64,000 nt of DNA from Streptomyces spiralis (GTDB lineage: Bacteria > Actinomycetota > Actinomycetes > Streptomycetales > Streptomycetaceae), in assembly GCF_014654675.1 (NCBI RefSeq), contig NZ_BNBC01000037.1, forward strand, positions 32,525 through 96,524. Direction: 5' to 3'. The first letter of the stretch is position 1. Each line of letters starts with the position of its first letter. Positions 8,830 through 16,684 of this stretch are shown one piece after another. Position numbers and translations under genes: made by a program. The notes beneath the pieces are model-generated. The model was not told where the DNA came from and made no database searches. It worked only from the letters and a program-made list of their open reading frames with translations.

Positions 8830-8970
8830 GTGATCCTGTTTGCCCTGCTCGTGCCCGCCGTGATGATGGCGCTCCTGTTCGGCACGACCGCACTCGAGGA
8901 ACTCCTCTTCCCGCATCCCGCCGGCCGCGACAGCACGGATGAGAACGACGGCGACGCGGCAAACCCGTGA
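8830..8970 (+). CDS. small single-pass membrane protein, 46 aa
   Basis: The GTG at 8830 is preceded by GGAGG (8821-8825). The peptide has one hydrophobic helix (ILFALLVPAVMMALLFG), then an acidic tail ending DENDGDAANP. Short proteins with the pattern LFALLVPxVMM...LEExLFP are common in Streptomyces, but their role is unknown to me. It lies 135 bp upstream of the methyltransferase. Confidence 0.65.
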   Translation: MILFALLVPAVMMALLFGTTALEELLFPHPAGRDSTDENDGDAANP

Positions 8971-9105
8971 CCTGGCTGCGGCTCGAAGGGCCCCGGTCGG
9001 CGAGCCTGCTGGTCAGAGGCGTGGCCAGAAGTCTCCTGAAGGAAGATCTTGCTTCGGACGCCCGGCTAGGCTGGCGGCAAGGTCTGAATCAGGGGAGGGC
9101 GGACT

Positions 9106-9906
9106 ATGGCCGGCGAGTTCGACGCGCACGAGCGGCGGATGTGGACGGGCGCGGCCGAGGCATACGAGGGGAGCTTCGCAGCCCTGTGCGGAGCGACGGC
9201 CGAGGCGCTGCTGGATGCGGCCGGGGTCGGTGCCGGGACGCGCGTACTGGACGTCGGGACCGGGCCGGGCACGGTCGCGGCGGCGGCGCTGTCCCGGGGC
9301 GCCGAGGTCGTGGCAGTGGACGCCGAGCCGGGCATGTTGGCGCTGGCGGCCGCGAACGCCCCCGGGGCGGAGGTCCGGCATGCGGTGCTTCCCGAGCTCC
9401 CCTTCTCGGACGGCTCGTTCGACGCCGTGGTGGCCAACTTCGTGGTCAATCACGTGGAGGATCCGTGGGCGGTGCTGAGCGAGCTGCGCCGGGTGATCCG
9501 TCCGGGTGGCCGGCTCGCGGTGACGATCTGGCACGGCACCGGCAACGAGGCGATGTCCCTGTTCAACCTGGCGCTGGACGAGGCCGGCGTGGAGCGCCCG
9601 GAGTACCCGACCCCGCCGCTGAACTTCGCCCGAACCGCCGAGGGGCTGCGTGGGCTGCTGGAGCAGGCAGGCTGGGCCGAGGTGGTCAGCAGTGAGCTTG
9701 CCTGGACGCATCGGGCGGACCCGGAGGTCTGGTGGTCCGGGCCGGCCGGTGGCGTGGCCAACATCGGTCTGGTTGTCACGGGGCAGCCGCCCAAGACGTT
9801 CGCCCGGATCAAGTCCGCCTACGACCGGTTGGTGGCCGAGCGAGTCGCGGAGGACGGCCTGGTCGACCTTCCCGCCTTGGCGCTGCTGGCATCCGGCCGG
9901 TGCTAG
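9106..9906 (+). CDS. class I SAM-dependent methyltransferase
   Basis: A 266-residue Rossmann-fold methyltransferase. Motif I is VLDVGTGPGTVA (about 46-57), the acidic end of strand 2 is VVAVDAEPGML, motif post-II is LPFSDGSFDAVVANFVVNHV, and LRRVIRPGGRLAVTIW follows: the UbiE/Methyltransf_11 pattern. The start follows AGGGGAGGG. The C-terminal third (WWSGPAGGVANIG) is the variable substrate region. The acceptor is unknown. It is monocistronic or paired with the small membrane protein. Confidence 0.9.
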   Translation: MAGEFDAHERRMWTGAAEAYEGSFAALCGATAEALLDAAGVGAGTRVLDVGTGPGTVAAAALSRGAEVVAVDAEPGMLALAAANAPGAEVRHAVLPELPFSDGSFDAVVANFVVNHVEDPWAVLSELRRVIRPGGRLAVTIWHGTGNEAMSLFNLALDEAGVERPEYPTPPLNFARTAEGLRGLLEQAGWAEVVSSELAWTHRADPEVWWSGPAGGVANIGLVVTGQPPKTFARIKSAYDRLVAERVAEDGLVDLPALALLASGRC

Positions 9907-10222
9907 TGCCCTGGTAGGGAAGGTTCGCCCGGCTGTGGAGTTCTCGGCGTCGGTCAGAGAGCACCGCCCGGGGTGACGAGCGGTCCGCTGCCTCCTGACT
10001 GGGATGACATGCGAGGTGCGGGAGTTGGGCCGGCGACAGGGCGGTTGGGTGATCGTCGTGTCGCCACCGGGAGCCGCGCGCCACGCCGAAAGCGGGCCTG
10101 CTTCGAGCGGATCTGGTCTGGGCAGACCAGTCCTACCAGGTGCTTCACGCCTGCCCGGCCACGCGACCCCACGCGCAGATCATTTCGCCGACGAAGCCCA
10201 GTGGGTACGAGCCACGCTGGGC
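9907..10222. other. intergenic, no supported gene
   Basis: About 315 bp lie between the 3' end of the methyltransferase and the 3' end of the AhpD-like gene (convergent). I see no gene, promoter match or clear hairpin. Confidence 0.5.
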
Positions 10223-10681
10223 TCACCCCCACGTCTTGCCGGCCGGTTCCCTGATGGTGCGGTTGATCCGGTTGAAGAAGTTGGTCAGCGCGATCTCCAG
10301 GTTGATAGCGCCGATCTGTTCCTCGGTGAAATGGCCGTTGACCTCTTCCCAGATCTCGTCGGTGACACCCGGCGCGCCGTCCTGCAGCCGGGTGGCGGCC
10401 TCGGCCAGCGCCAGTGCCGCGCGCTCGGCATCGGTGTAGAACGGCGCCTCACGCCACGCCGCTACGTTGTGCAGGCGCTCGTCGGTGTCACCGGCCTTCT
10501 TCCCTCCGGTGACACTGGCGTAGACGCACGCCGAGCAGCCGTTGATCTGGCTGGCGCGCAGGTGGACCAGCGCGAGGAGCTTCGGGTCGACGCCCCCGGC
10601 GGCGATCGCCTTCTGCAGGTGCCGGACAGCGGTCCACACGTCGGGGTTGTTCGTGTTCTTGTTCTTGAGCCGGTTCTCCAT
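10223..10681 (-). CDS. carboxymuconolactone decarboxylase family / AhpD-like peroxidase
   Basis: A 152-residue all-helical protein. The AhpD-type redox centre is CSAC (Cys49, Cys52) in SQINGCSACVYAS, followed by a downstream His-containing helix (DERLHNVAAWREAPFYTDAERAAL), the family signature. The start at 10681 follows GGAGAG. Such proteins act as alkylhydroperoxidases or disulfide reductases. It is divergent from a SnoaL-tailed sigma factor at 10768. CMD proteins next to such sigma factors are the classical target arrangement of ECF41-type systems, so regulation by that factor is likely. The shared 86-bp gap lacks the TGTCACA element seen elsewhere in the window. Confidence 0.92.
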   Translation of the reverse strand: MENRLKNKNTNNPDVWTAVRHLQKAIAAGGVDPKLLALVHLRASQINGCSACVYASVTGGKKAGDTDERLHNVAAWREAPFYTDAERAALALAEAATRLQDGAPGVTDEIWEEVNGHFTEEQIGAINLEIALTNFFNRINRTIREPAGKTWG

Positions 10682-10726
10682 GTGGGAGTGCTCTCCTTCA
10701 TCGGGTTACGTTGCCGCGCCTGTGCG

Positions 10727-10742
10727 CGTCATCCCTATGACG
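10727..10742. promoter_or_regulatory. inverted repeat CGTCAT-CCCT-ATGACG between divergent CMD and sigma genes
   Basis: Perfect 6-bp arms lie in the short divergent promoter region. It could be an operator, or two mirrored promoter boxes read by the neighbouring sigma factor. Confidence 0.4.
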
Positions 10743-10767
10743 AAGAGGCTTCCAGGGAGGTAACAAC

Positions 10768-11643
10768 ATGGCCGGCACCCATCCCACGGACCCGATCGCC
10801 GAAGCCTTCGAGTCCCACCGGGAGCGGCTCCGCGCCGTCGCCTACCGCATGCTCGGATCACATGCCGATGCGGAAGACGTGGTCCAAGAGGCGTGGCTGC
10901 GTCTCTCCCGCCAGGACACCGACACCATCGACAACCTCGGCGGCTGGCTGACCACGGTGGTCGGACGCATCAGCCTCGATGTCCTACGGTCGCGCCGGAC
11001 GCGCCCAGAAGTCTCCTTCGGTGACCAGCTACCCGAATTCACCGTGACGCTCGACGAGCCTCCTGCCCCGGAGGACTTTGTAGCACTCGGGGACTCCGTC
11101 GGCCTCGCGCTCCTCACGGTCCTCGACTCGCTGCGCCCTGACGAACGGCTGGCATTCGTGCTGCATGACGTGTTCGCCGTGCCCTTCGGCGAGATCGGCA
11201 CCATTCTCGGCAAATCCGCCGACGCGACCAAAATGCTCGCCAGCCGAGCCCGCAGGAAGGTGCAAGCCGCCCAGCAGCCGACAAGCGCCGGCCGGCAACA
11301 ACGCGAGGTGGTCCAAGCCTTCCTGGCCGCGGCCCGCGACGGTCAGTTCGAGCAGCTGCTGCAGGTTCTCCACCCCGAGGTGAAGTTCACCGTCCACACC
11401 CCGAACGGCACGTTCGTCACGCTCGGAGCCACCGAAGTCGCCACCCGCGCGCGAGTGGCCGGCAGCGCGGCACGAGGACATGCGGCGACCGTCAACGGCC
11501 ACCCCGGGGTCATCTCCTGGAGCGAGGACGGGACCCCGCTCTCCCTCCTCGCCTTCACCGTCGCCGATGGCCGCATCACCGAGATCACCGCCCTGGTCGA
11601 CCCGGACGAACTCGCGCTCATGGACCTGCCGGACCCGGTATGA
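10768..11643 (+). CDS. ECF sigma factor with C-terminal SnoaL-like extension
   Basis: A 291-residue sigma-70 family protein. Region 2 covers residues about 10-75 (YRMLGSHADAEDVVQEAWLRL), region 4 about 110-165 (LRPDERLAFVLHDVF, then the HTH with FGEIGTILGKSADATKML), and a SnoaL/NTF2-like domain about 175-291 begins VVQAFLAAARDGQFEQLLQVL. The extension is known in ECF41-type factors to control activity in place of an anti-sigma factor. The linker has no WLPEP motif and the C-terminal signature is DPDELA instead of NPDKL, so it is a different subgroup from the factor at 21357. GGGAGG precedes the ATG. It is divergent from the CMD gene. Confidence 0.9.
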   Translation: MAGTHPTDPIAEAFESHRERLRAVAYRMLGSHADAEDVVQEAWLRLSRQDTDTIDNLGGWLTTVVGRISLDVLRSRRTRPEVSFGDQLPEFTVTLDEPPAPEDFVALGDSVGLALLTVLDSLRPDERLAFVLHDVFAVPFGEIGTILGKSADATKMLASRARRKVQAAQQPTSAGRQQREVVQAFLAAARDGQFEQLLQVLHPEVKFTVHTPNGTFVTLGATEVATRARVAGSAARGHAATVNGHPGVISWSEDGTPLSLLAFTVADGRITEITALVDPDELALMDLPDPV

Positions 11644-11953
11644 CTCCCTACCGGCGAAGTCGGGGCATATACAGGGGAAGGTAGGCCCGCCCCTCACAAC
11701 ATTGTTTACGAGAGTCGGCCGCGTGCCAACACTGTCGACTTCACATTGTCGGAGTGCGGTACACTGATCACAGTGTTCCCGGCGCAGGGTTGGTAACCCT
11801 TCTTAGGCGTCAGGAGCACTTCCACACCCGCTGCATGGAGCCGAGCGGGTGCAGTGCCCCGGACGTCAATCGATCCCCCGCGAGTCGGCGTCCGGGGCCA
11901 CCCACAGTCGCCGGACGGTGCGCGGAGTCCGACGGGCGGGGAGTGAGACCGGT

Positions 11954-11989
11954 ACCCGGCCGACCCGGCCGACCCGGCCGACCCGGCCG
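11954..11989. repeat. 9-bp tandem repeat ACCCGGCCG x4
   Basis: Four perfect units lie about 35 bp beyond the stop codon of the truncated sigma factor (12022-12753, minus), in an otherwise featureless 378-bp gap. It could mark the deletion or slippage event that removed the end of that gene. Confidence 0.75.
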
Positions 11990-12021
11990 CCCATGAAGCC
12001 CTGGATCGCCCGTCCTACAGG

Positions 12022-12753
12022 TCAGCCGACCTCCAGCAACGCCCCGAACCCCGGGACCGGCAGAGGGGCGCCCAGCGTCTTGTCTTCTCGACTGCGAGTG
12101 GGGCCGGGGGACTTGCCACCGGCTGTACGGACGTCGTCCGGGGCCAGGAGAGCCTCCAATGACGCGACGTCTCCGGTCCGCGCCGCCGAGACGAAGGCGT
12201 CGAGGAGCCGCCGGTGCTCGACCGTATCCACGAACTCCCGCTGCTCGGCCGAGAGGTGCTTGCGCGCCCGGCTCACGATCTTCCTCACATTGACAGGGGT
12301 CAGCCCCAGTATCTCGGCGATCTCGGCGTAGCCGTAGTCGAACGCCTCGCGCAGTACGTAGGCGGCCCGCTCGCTCGGGTTCAGCTTCTCCAGGACAATG
12401 AGCAGGGCCAGCTCGAGTGCCTCGGCCCGTTGTGCGCCGACCTCCGGGTCGCTGCTCGTGTCGACGGGCTCGGGCAACCAGGGGCCGATGTAGGTCTCGC
12501 GGCGCACTCGGGCGGACTGGGCCACGTTGATGGCCAGTCGGGTCGTCGCACTCGACAGGAAGGCCACGGGGTTCACCACCACCGAGCGGTCCGTTCTCTG
12601 CCAGCGCAGCCATACGTCCTGGACCACGTCCTCGGCCTCCGTCGCACTGCCCAGAACGCGGTACGCGATACCGAACAGACGTGGGCGGAGCTCCACGAAG
12701 ACAGAAACGGCCTCGTCCAGGGTGCCCTCCGTGGAGGGCGTCTCACGGTGCAT
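12022..12753 (-). CDS. ECF41-like sigma factor lacking most of the SnoaL extension
   Basis: 243 residues. Region 2 is YRVLGSATEAEDVVQDVWLRW, the linker has the ECF41 hallmark GPWLPEP, and region 4 is LNPSERAAYVLREAFDY then YAEIAEILGLTPVNVRKIVSRARKHL. After HRRLLDAFVSAARTGDVASLEALL, the first helix of the SnoaL-like domain, the expected DGGG and NPDKL segments are gone. The protein ends in about 30 unrelated Pro/Gly-rich residues. Homologues with a complete tail have about 290-300 residues. It is close kin of the factor at 21357-22253. Whether it is active, constitutive or dead is inference. Confidence 0.85.
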   Translation of the reverse strand: MHRETPSTEGTLDEAVSVFVELRPRLFGIAYRVLGSATEAEDVVQDVWLRWQRTDRSVVVNPVAFLSSATTRLAINVAQSARVRRETYIGPWLPEPVDTSSDPEVGAQRAEALELALLIVLEKLNPSERAAYVLREAFDYGYAEIAEILGLTPVNVRKIVSRARKHLSAEQREFVDTVEHRRLLDAFVSAARTGDVASLEALLAPDDVRTAGGKSPGPTRSREDKTLGAPLPVPGFGALLEVG

Positions 12754-12924
12754 GATCTTTCTGTCTCCGTTCCCCGCAGATCGGTGCTTCGGTGCCGTCG
12801 GCGGACGCGCTCGTACAGCCGCCGTGTGACGGTCCGTTTCGTCGGCCGGCTCCTGGACGCGTCACAACAAGTCACAACGACTTCAACCGTGTCTGCTTCT
12901 TAGACCACGACCACTGTCGATCTG

Positions 12925-13812
12925 TTACAGGTCGGAGGTGCCGTGGGTGTGGGGGCGGTTCCAGGTGCGCAGCTTGTCGGGGTTGAGGACGGCCCAGACC
13001 TGGATGACGTGGTGGTCGGTGATGTCGAAGCTGATGACGGCGGCGACCTGGCCGTTGTGGCGTACGACGATCGCGGTGCGGCCGTTGGCGGGGCTGAGGT
13101 CCACGGTGGTGTGCGGGCGGGGGGTGAGGAGGGTGAGCAGGGTGCGGGCGACTTGCTGGTTGCCGTGCACCGGTCGGGTGAGGGCGCGGACCTTCCCGCC
13201 GCCGTCGAAGAACGCGGTCGCGTCGGGTGCCAGCAGGGACGCCAGGTGGGTGGCGTCGGCTGTGGTGCAGGCCAGCCGGACCGCGCGGACGATCCTGTCG
13301 TGCTGGTGTGGTGTGGTGGGGTGTGCGCGGCTGGTGCGCAGGCTGCGGCGGGCGCGGTCGGCGAGTTCGGCGCATTCGTGTGGTGTCCGTCCCACGATGC
13401 CGGCGACCGCTCGCGGTGGCATGGCGAAGACGTCGTTGAGGACGAACGCCGCCCGTTCAGCGGGGGAGAGGGCGCCCAGGGCGTTGAGCAGGGCCTCGCC
13501 GATCTCCTCCTCCAGGGCCCGGTGGAGTCCCGCCGCCGCGTCGCCGTCCTTCCCGCCCGCACCCGTGTGCCGTCGCTCGGGCAGGATGAGGCGTGCCAGG
13601 CAGATGGAGCCGGTGGTTTCGGTCAGCCAGGCACATGGGTCGGTGATGTGTGCTCTCTGGAGATCGGACAGGCTGTACCACTGCCGGTAGGTCTCGGTGA
13701 CGGCGTCTTCGGCCTCGGGGCCTGTGCCCAGCATCCAGTAGGCGACATTGAGCAGATGCCGTCGTTCGTCGAGCAGATCCGCGATCGGCACCGCATCACC
13801 GGCCTGGTCCAT
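12925..13812 (-). CDS. sigma-70 family (SigJ/ECF41-like) factor with complete SnoaL-like extension
   Basis: 295 residues. Region 2-like residues 10-70 are divergent (YWMLGTGPEAEDAVTETYRQWY). Region 4 lies at about 110-160 (LSPAERAAFVLNDVF, then RAVAGIVGRTPHECAELADRARR). The C-terminal domain carries TAFFDGGGKVRALTRPVHG and the terminal NPDKL, both ECF41 extension signatures, but the linker has no WLPEP. It is a paralogue of 16685-17578. Its own start lies downstream of a TGTCACA-type promoter (13954-13980), so it may be auto- or cross-regulated. It starts at ATG 13812. Confidence 0.85.
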   Translation of the reverse strand: MDQAGDAVPIADLLDERRHLLNVAYWMLGTGPEAEDAVTETYRQWYSLSDLQRAHITDPCAWLTETTGSICLARLILPERRHTGAGGKDGDAAAGLHRALEEEIGEALLNALGALSPAERAAFVLNDVFAMPPRAVAGIVGRTPHECAELADRARRSLRTSRAHPTTPHQHDRIVRAVRLACTTADATHLASLLAPDATAFFDGGGKVRALTRPVHGNQQVARTLLTLLTPRPHTTVDLSPANGRTAIVVRHNGQVAAVISFDITDHHVIQVWAVLNPDKLRTWNRPHTHGTSDL

Positions 13813-13953
13813 ACGCCATCCTCCCTCTCACACAGCACCGCATCGCCACCACTGAGATGGGCTGGATCGACGTCCGTGACGGTCGGCGGACGGAGCATCC
13901 GGTCCCGGGATGCCTTGGCCCACGGGCTCGTCTTCGGTGCCCTCAGCAGTGCA

Positions 13954-13980
13954 GACCGGACAGGCACGGATCATGTGACA
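13954..13980 (-). promoter_or_regulatory. ECF41-type promoter for the sigma gene at 12925-13812
   Basis: TGTCACA (13980-13974), 15-nt spacer, CGGTC (13958-13954), pointing at the sigma gene with a leader of about 135 nt. Confidence 0.7.
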
Positions 13981-14097
13981 TCAGGACGCGCCTGTCACCG
14001 CGACCCCCTGGGGGAACTCGCGAAACACAACGGTGTGACAAGATGTTGTTCCGGCGCCGTTGGCGAGGCGTCGATCACTGATGAAAGGGACCTGTCC

Positions 14098-14832
14098 ATG
14101 CCTGCCATCCTGATTCACGGCGTCCCCGACACCCACCGGGTATGGGACGGCGTGCGACGGCACCTGACCCGGACCGACGTGGAGGCCTGGGACTTGCCCG
14201 GCTTCGGTGCGGCGCGCCCGGCCGGCTTCGGCTCCACGAAGGAGGAGTACGTGGACTGGCTCGTCGAACGGCTGGAGCGGGTCGGTGAGCCGGTGGACCT
14301 GGTCGGTCACGACTGGGGGTGCATCCTCACCGCCCGCGTCGCCTATCTGCGCCCCGATCTGGTCCGTACCTGGGCCGGAGGCAACGGGCCGATCAACTCC
14401 GATTACAAGTGGCACCCGTTGGCCAAGATCTGGCAGGACCAGGTCGAAGGCGACCGCTTCATGGAGGAACTGCAAGCGGAACCGTTCGCCGAGGATCTGG
14501 CGACCGGCTTCGACGTACCCATCGACCTGGCCAGGGAGATGGCGAGCCGCGTGGACGGGCCGATGAAGGATGCCATCCTCAAGCTGTACCGGTCGGCTCT
14601 GACCATGGGGGCGGAGTGGGAGCCGGGACTGTCCGCAGTGTCCGCGCCGTGCCTGGTCTTCTGGGGGGCGCTTGACCCCGCCTGCCAGATCGAGTTCGGG
14701 CGCAAGCTCGGTGCCTCCCTGCACGCCTCCGCGGTGATCGAGATGGACTGCAATCACTGGCCTCTGCTTCAGCGGCCCGCGGAGGTGGCCGAGATCTTGG
14801 AGGCGCACTGGAGCCTGCACACGAGCGCGTGA
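14098..14832 (+). CDS. alpha/beta hydrolase, haloalkane dehalogenase/epoxide hydrolase type
   Basis: 244 residues. The oxyanion region is LIHGVPDTH at the N-terminus. The nucleophile elbow GHDWGC puts Asp72 as nucleophile (the HDWG form of dehalogenases and epoxide hydrolases, not GxSxG). FWGALDPACQ carries the acid and CNHWPLLQRP the late histidine. GAAAGGGA precedes the ATG, and the frame upstream is a shadow. TGTGACA at 14034 lies upstream but in the wrong orientation and without a -10. The substrate could be an epoxide or halide. Confidence 0.88.
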   Translation: MPAILIHGVPDTHRVWDGVRRHLTRTDVEAWDLPGFGAARPAGFGSTKEEYVDWLVERLERVGEPVDLVGHDWGCILTARVAYLRPDLVRTWAGGNGPINSDYKWHPLAKIWQDQVEGDRFMEELQAEPFAEDLATGFDVPIDLAREMASRVDGPMKDAILKLYRSALTMGAEWEPGLSAVSAPCLVFWGALDPACQIEFGRKLGASLHASAVIEMDCNHWPLLQRPAEVAEILEAHWSLHTSA

Positions 14833-14946
14833 CGAACGCGTCGGCCGGGCCGACGGAACGGCGGGCACCTGGACCAGGCGGACACGTTGCACGAAGGCAG
14901 GGTGCCTGTGTGGTGGGTTCGGGCATGCGCAGGGGGTGCCGGGGCC

Positions 14947-15470
14947 GGCGTGATGGGTGTTCAGGCGTACGGACTGAAGCATGTCGAGGAGACCGTGGCG
15001 ATCCGCGACCGGCTGCTCACCTCGTTCGACCGCGCGGCGACCCTTCCGCGCGGGCCCGAGCGCAGCAGGCTCGTGCGGATCTCCGGGTCGGCACGGACAC
15101 CGAGGCGGTGGTCGATGCCTGGGCGGCCGGCGACGACGCCTCGGTTCCCGACCTCGCGGCCGGGCGACCGGATGCCCGCACGGTGCCCGACGCCCGGCAC
15201 GCCGTCCGTCAGGGCCGGCGTCTGGCGAAGAACATCCTGGCGTCAATGCGTGGCCGGCCGATCAGGGACTACGTGCACTACAGCCAGGGGGTGGTGGCCA
15301 CGCTGGGGCTGGGACGTGGCATCTTCCAGTACCGGAGCCTGGTCATCAAGGGCTTCCCGGCCTGGCTGATGCACAGGGGTTACCACGTTCTGGCCGTACC
15401 CAGCTGGGAAGGTAAGGCCCGTGTTTTCGCGGTGTGGGCCACCGCCGCCTTCTACGGCCGCTTGGCGGCG
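14947..15470 (+). pseudogene. type II NADH dehydrogenase (NDH-2) remnant
   Basis: Two pieces of one flavoprotein lie in different frames. The first, near 14950-15050, is GVQAYGLKHVEETVAIRDR followed by LLTSFDRAATLP. The second, near 15090-15470, has the second nucleotide-domain end and membrane-binding C-terminal region: ARHAVRQGRRLAKNIL, then LVIKGFPAWLMHRGYHVLAVP. The FAD-binding N-terminus and the central NADH domain are missing, so this is a deletion remnant with a frameshift. It runs into the 3' end of the convergent coiled-coil gene. Confidence 0.7.
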
Positions 15471-16000
15471 CGGTACAGACCGCGGCCGACACGGCGAATG
15501 CGGGAGGTGCCGACCAGACGGTCGAGGGTGCTCCGGACGGCGTTGATGCTGCCACTGTCGGTGTCACGGCCCAGAGCGGCGGCGACATCGCGGGCACGGA
15601 CGTCGGTGTCCGCGACTTCGGCGAAGTACGCCAGGATCTGTTCGGTCAGTTTGCCGTACTTCGATGCGCTGTCGGCCTCGGCCTCGGCGTCGGTGCGATC
15701 GGGCCTCGCCCGGCTCTCACCGGCGTCCTCGGGCGTGTCCGCGGGTGTCGCTCGCCGCGCGGGCGCCGGCTCCGTCGCCGGTCGGACATCCACAGGAGCG
15801 GGTGCCGCGGACGACGAAGCGGCCATGGGCATCAGGGCCTGAAGGGCGCTGAGCGCTCGCTGCACGGAGTCCAGGTGAGCGGTGACGGCGGACAGTTCCC
15901 TCTCGAGCGCCTGCTTCTGGACCTCCAGCCGGGCCAGGTCCTCTCGGAGGCTCTCGGCGGTGATCTCGATGTTGCGAGCCGTGGGGGTCACGGAGCCCAT
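15452..16000 (-). CDS. coiled-coil protein with C-terminal winged-helix-like domain
   Basis: 182 residues in three parts. Residues about 10-58 form a heptad-rich coiled coil (LREDLARLEVQKQALERELS), about 60-110 an Ala/Pro/Asp-rich linker, and about 112-180 a compact domain (LTEQILAYFAEVADTDVRA, then VRSTLDRLVGTSRIRRVGRG) resembling a winged helix. The pattern suggests a dimeric DNA- or protein-binding regulator. I do not recognise a named family. It lies 195 bp downstream of another short coiled-coil gene on the same strand. Confidence 0.7.
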   Translation of the reverse strand: MGSVTPTARNIEITAESLREDLARLEVQKQALERELSAVTAHLDSVQRALSALQALMPMAASSSAAPAPVDVRPATEPAPARRATPADTPEDAGESRARPDRTDAEAEADSASKYGKLTEQILAYFAEVADTDVRARDVAAALGRDTDSGSINAVRSTLDRLVGTSRIRRVGRGLYRAAKRP

Positions 16001-16194
16001 GCGTTCCTCTCGTCCTCAACCCTTGTTCCGGCGGGGCCGCCGATGTGCCGGCGGCGTCAGCCCGGCCCAACACCGGGGGGATGCTTCCCGGACATCATAT
16101 GCAGCGGCCCTGCCGGTCGGGAACGGAGCGGGCGGACACCGGAGAGCACGCGTCGACAGCCGGGACGACTCACCGGATCCGCCCGCGCGATCCG

Positions 16195-16446
16195 TCAGGT
16201 GCGGCGGGTCGCCGAGTGATCGAGCCGGGTGTCGCCTGCCTCGCCCAGGTGCTTATGGCCGTCGGCGGGCCCAGCCCCCGAGTGCTGTAGTTGCCGGAGG
16301 GTCTCGGAGACCGCCTCGATGCGGGCGTCCACCGTGTTTATCGCCTCTCGCAGCAGGCGCAGCCGGCCCTCGAGCAGCGCCGCCTCCGCCACCAGCGACG
16401 CGGTGGTGGCGGCGGGATCGGCCTGCCGGTCAGTGCTTCGGGGCAT
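16195..16446 (-). CDS. short coiled-coil protein, 83 aa
   Basis: It starts MPRSTDRQAD after GAAGGACGAGAGG. Residues 15-55 form a heptad coiled coil (LVAEAALLEGRLRLLREAIN and the following 14 residues), and the tail is His/Gly-rich. It resembles the coiled-coil half of the downstream protein at 15452-16000, so the two may pair. It lies behind a TGTCACA-type promoter (16527-16553). Function unknown. Confidence 0.65.
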   Translation of the reverse strand: MPRSTDRQADPAATTASLVAEAALLEGRLRLLREAINTVDARIEAVSETLRQLQHSGAGPADGHKHLGEAGDTRLDHSATRRT

Positions 16447-16526
16447 CCTCTCGTCCTTCCTCAGCTTGTGCCGGATCTTCGCCGCAGGCCTGAGCGGATG
16501 CTGCCGCAAGCCGTCGACACCGCATA

Positions 16527-16553
16527 GACCAGGCAATGGGGGGAGCTGTGACA
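16527..16553 (-). promoter_or_regulatory. ECF41-type promoter for the coiled-coil genes
   Basis: TGTCACA (16553-16547), 15 nt, TGGTC (16531-16527). The predicted leader is about 75 nt. Confidence 0.6.
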
Positions 16554-16684
16554 GCGCCGTGCGCGCATGCTGCATCGGAGCGGCTCAGTGTCCGCCGAAA
16601 CGGCCTGCTCGGCTCGGCTCACCGCGTTGCTGTGGAATATGGCACCGACGGTGGGTTGGCATGAAAGTGTGTTTCGGCGACACG

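Noticed and set aside
12860..12876. GTCACAAC direct repeats between two sigma genes
   Set aside because: Both lack the leading T and any -10 at 15 nt, and they point at the 3' end of a minus-strand gene.
14034..14040. TGTGACA upstream of the Asp-nucleophile hydrolase
   Set aside because: As TGTCACA it reads on the minus strand, away from the hydrolase, and its -10 position is AGTTC.
12943..14097. Upstream extension of the hydrolase frame across the sigma gene
   Set aside because: It is antisense to the sigma gene and Gly/Val-rich. The real hydrolase starts at ATG 14098 with a ribosome site.
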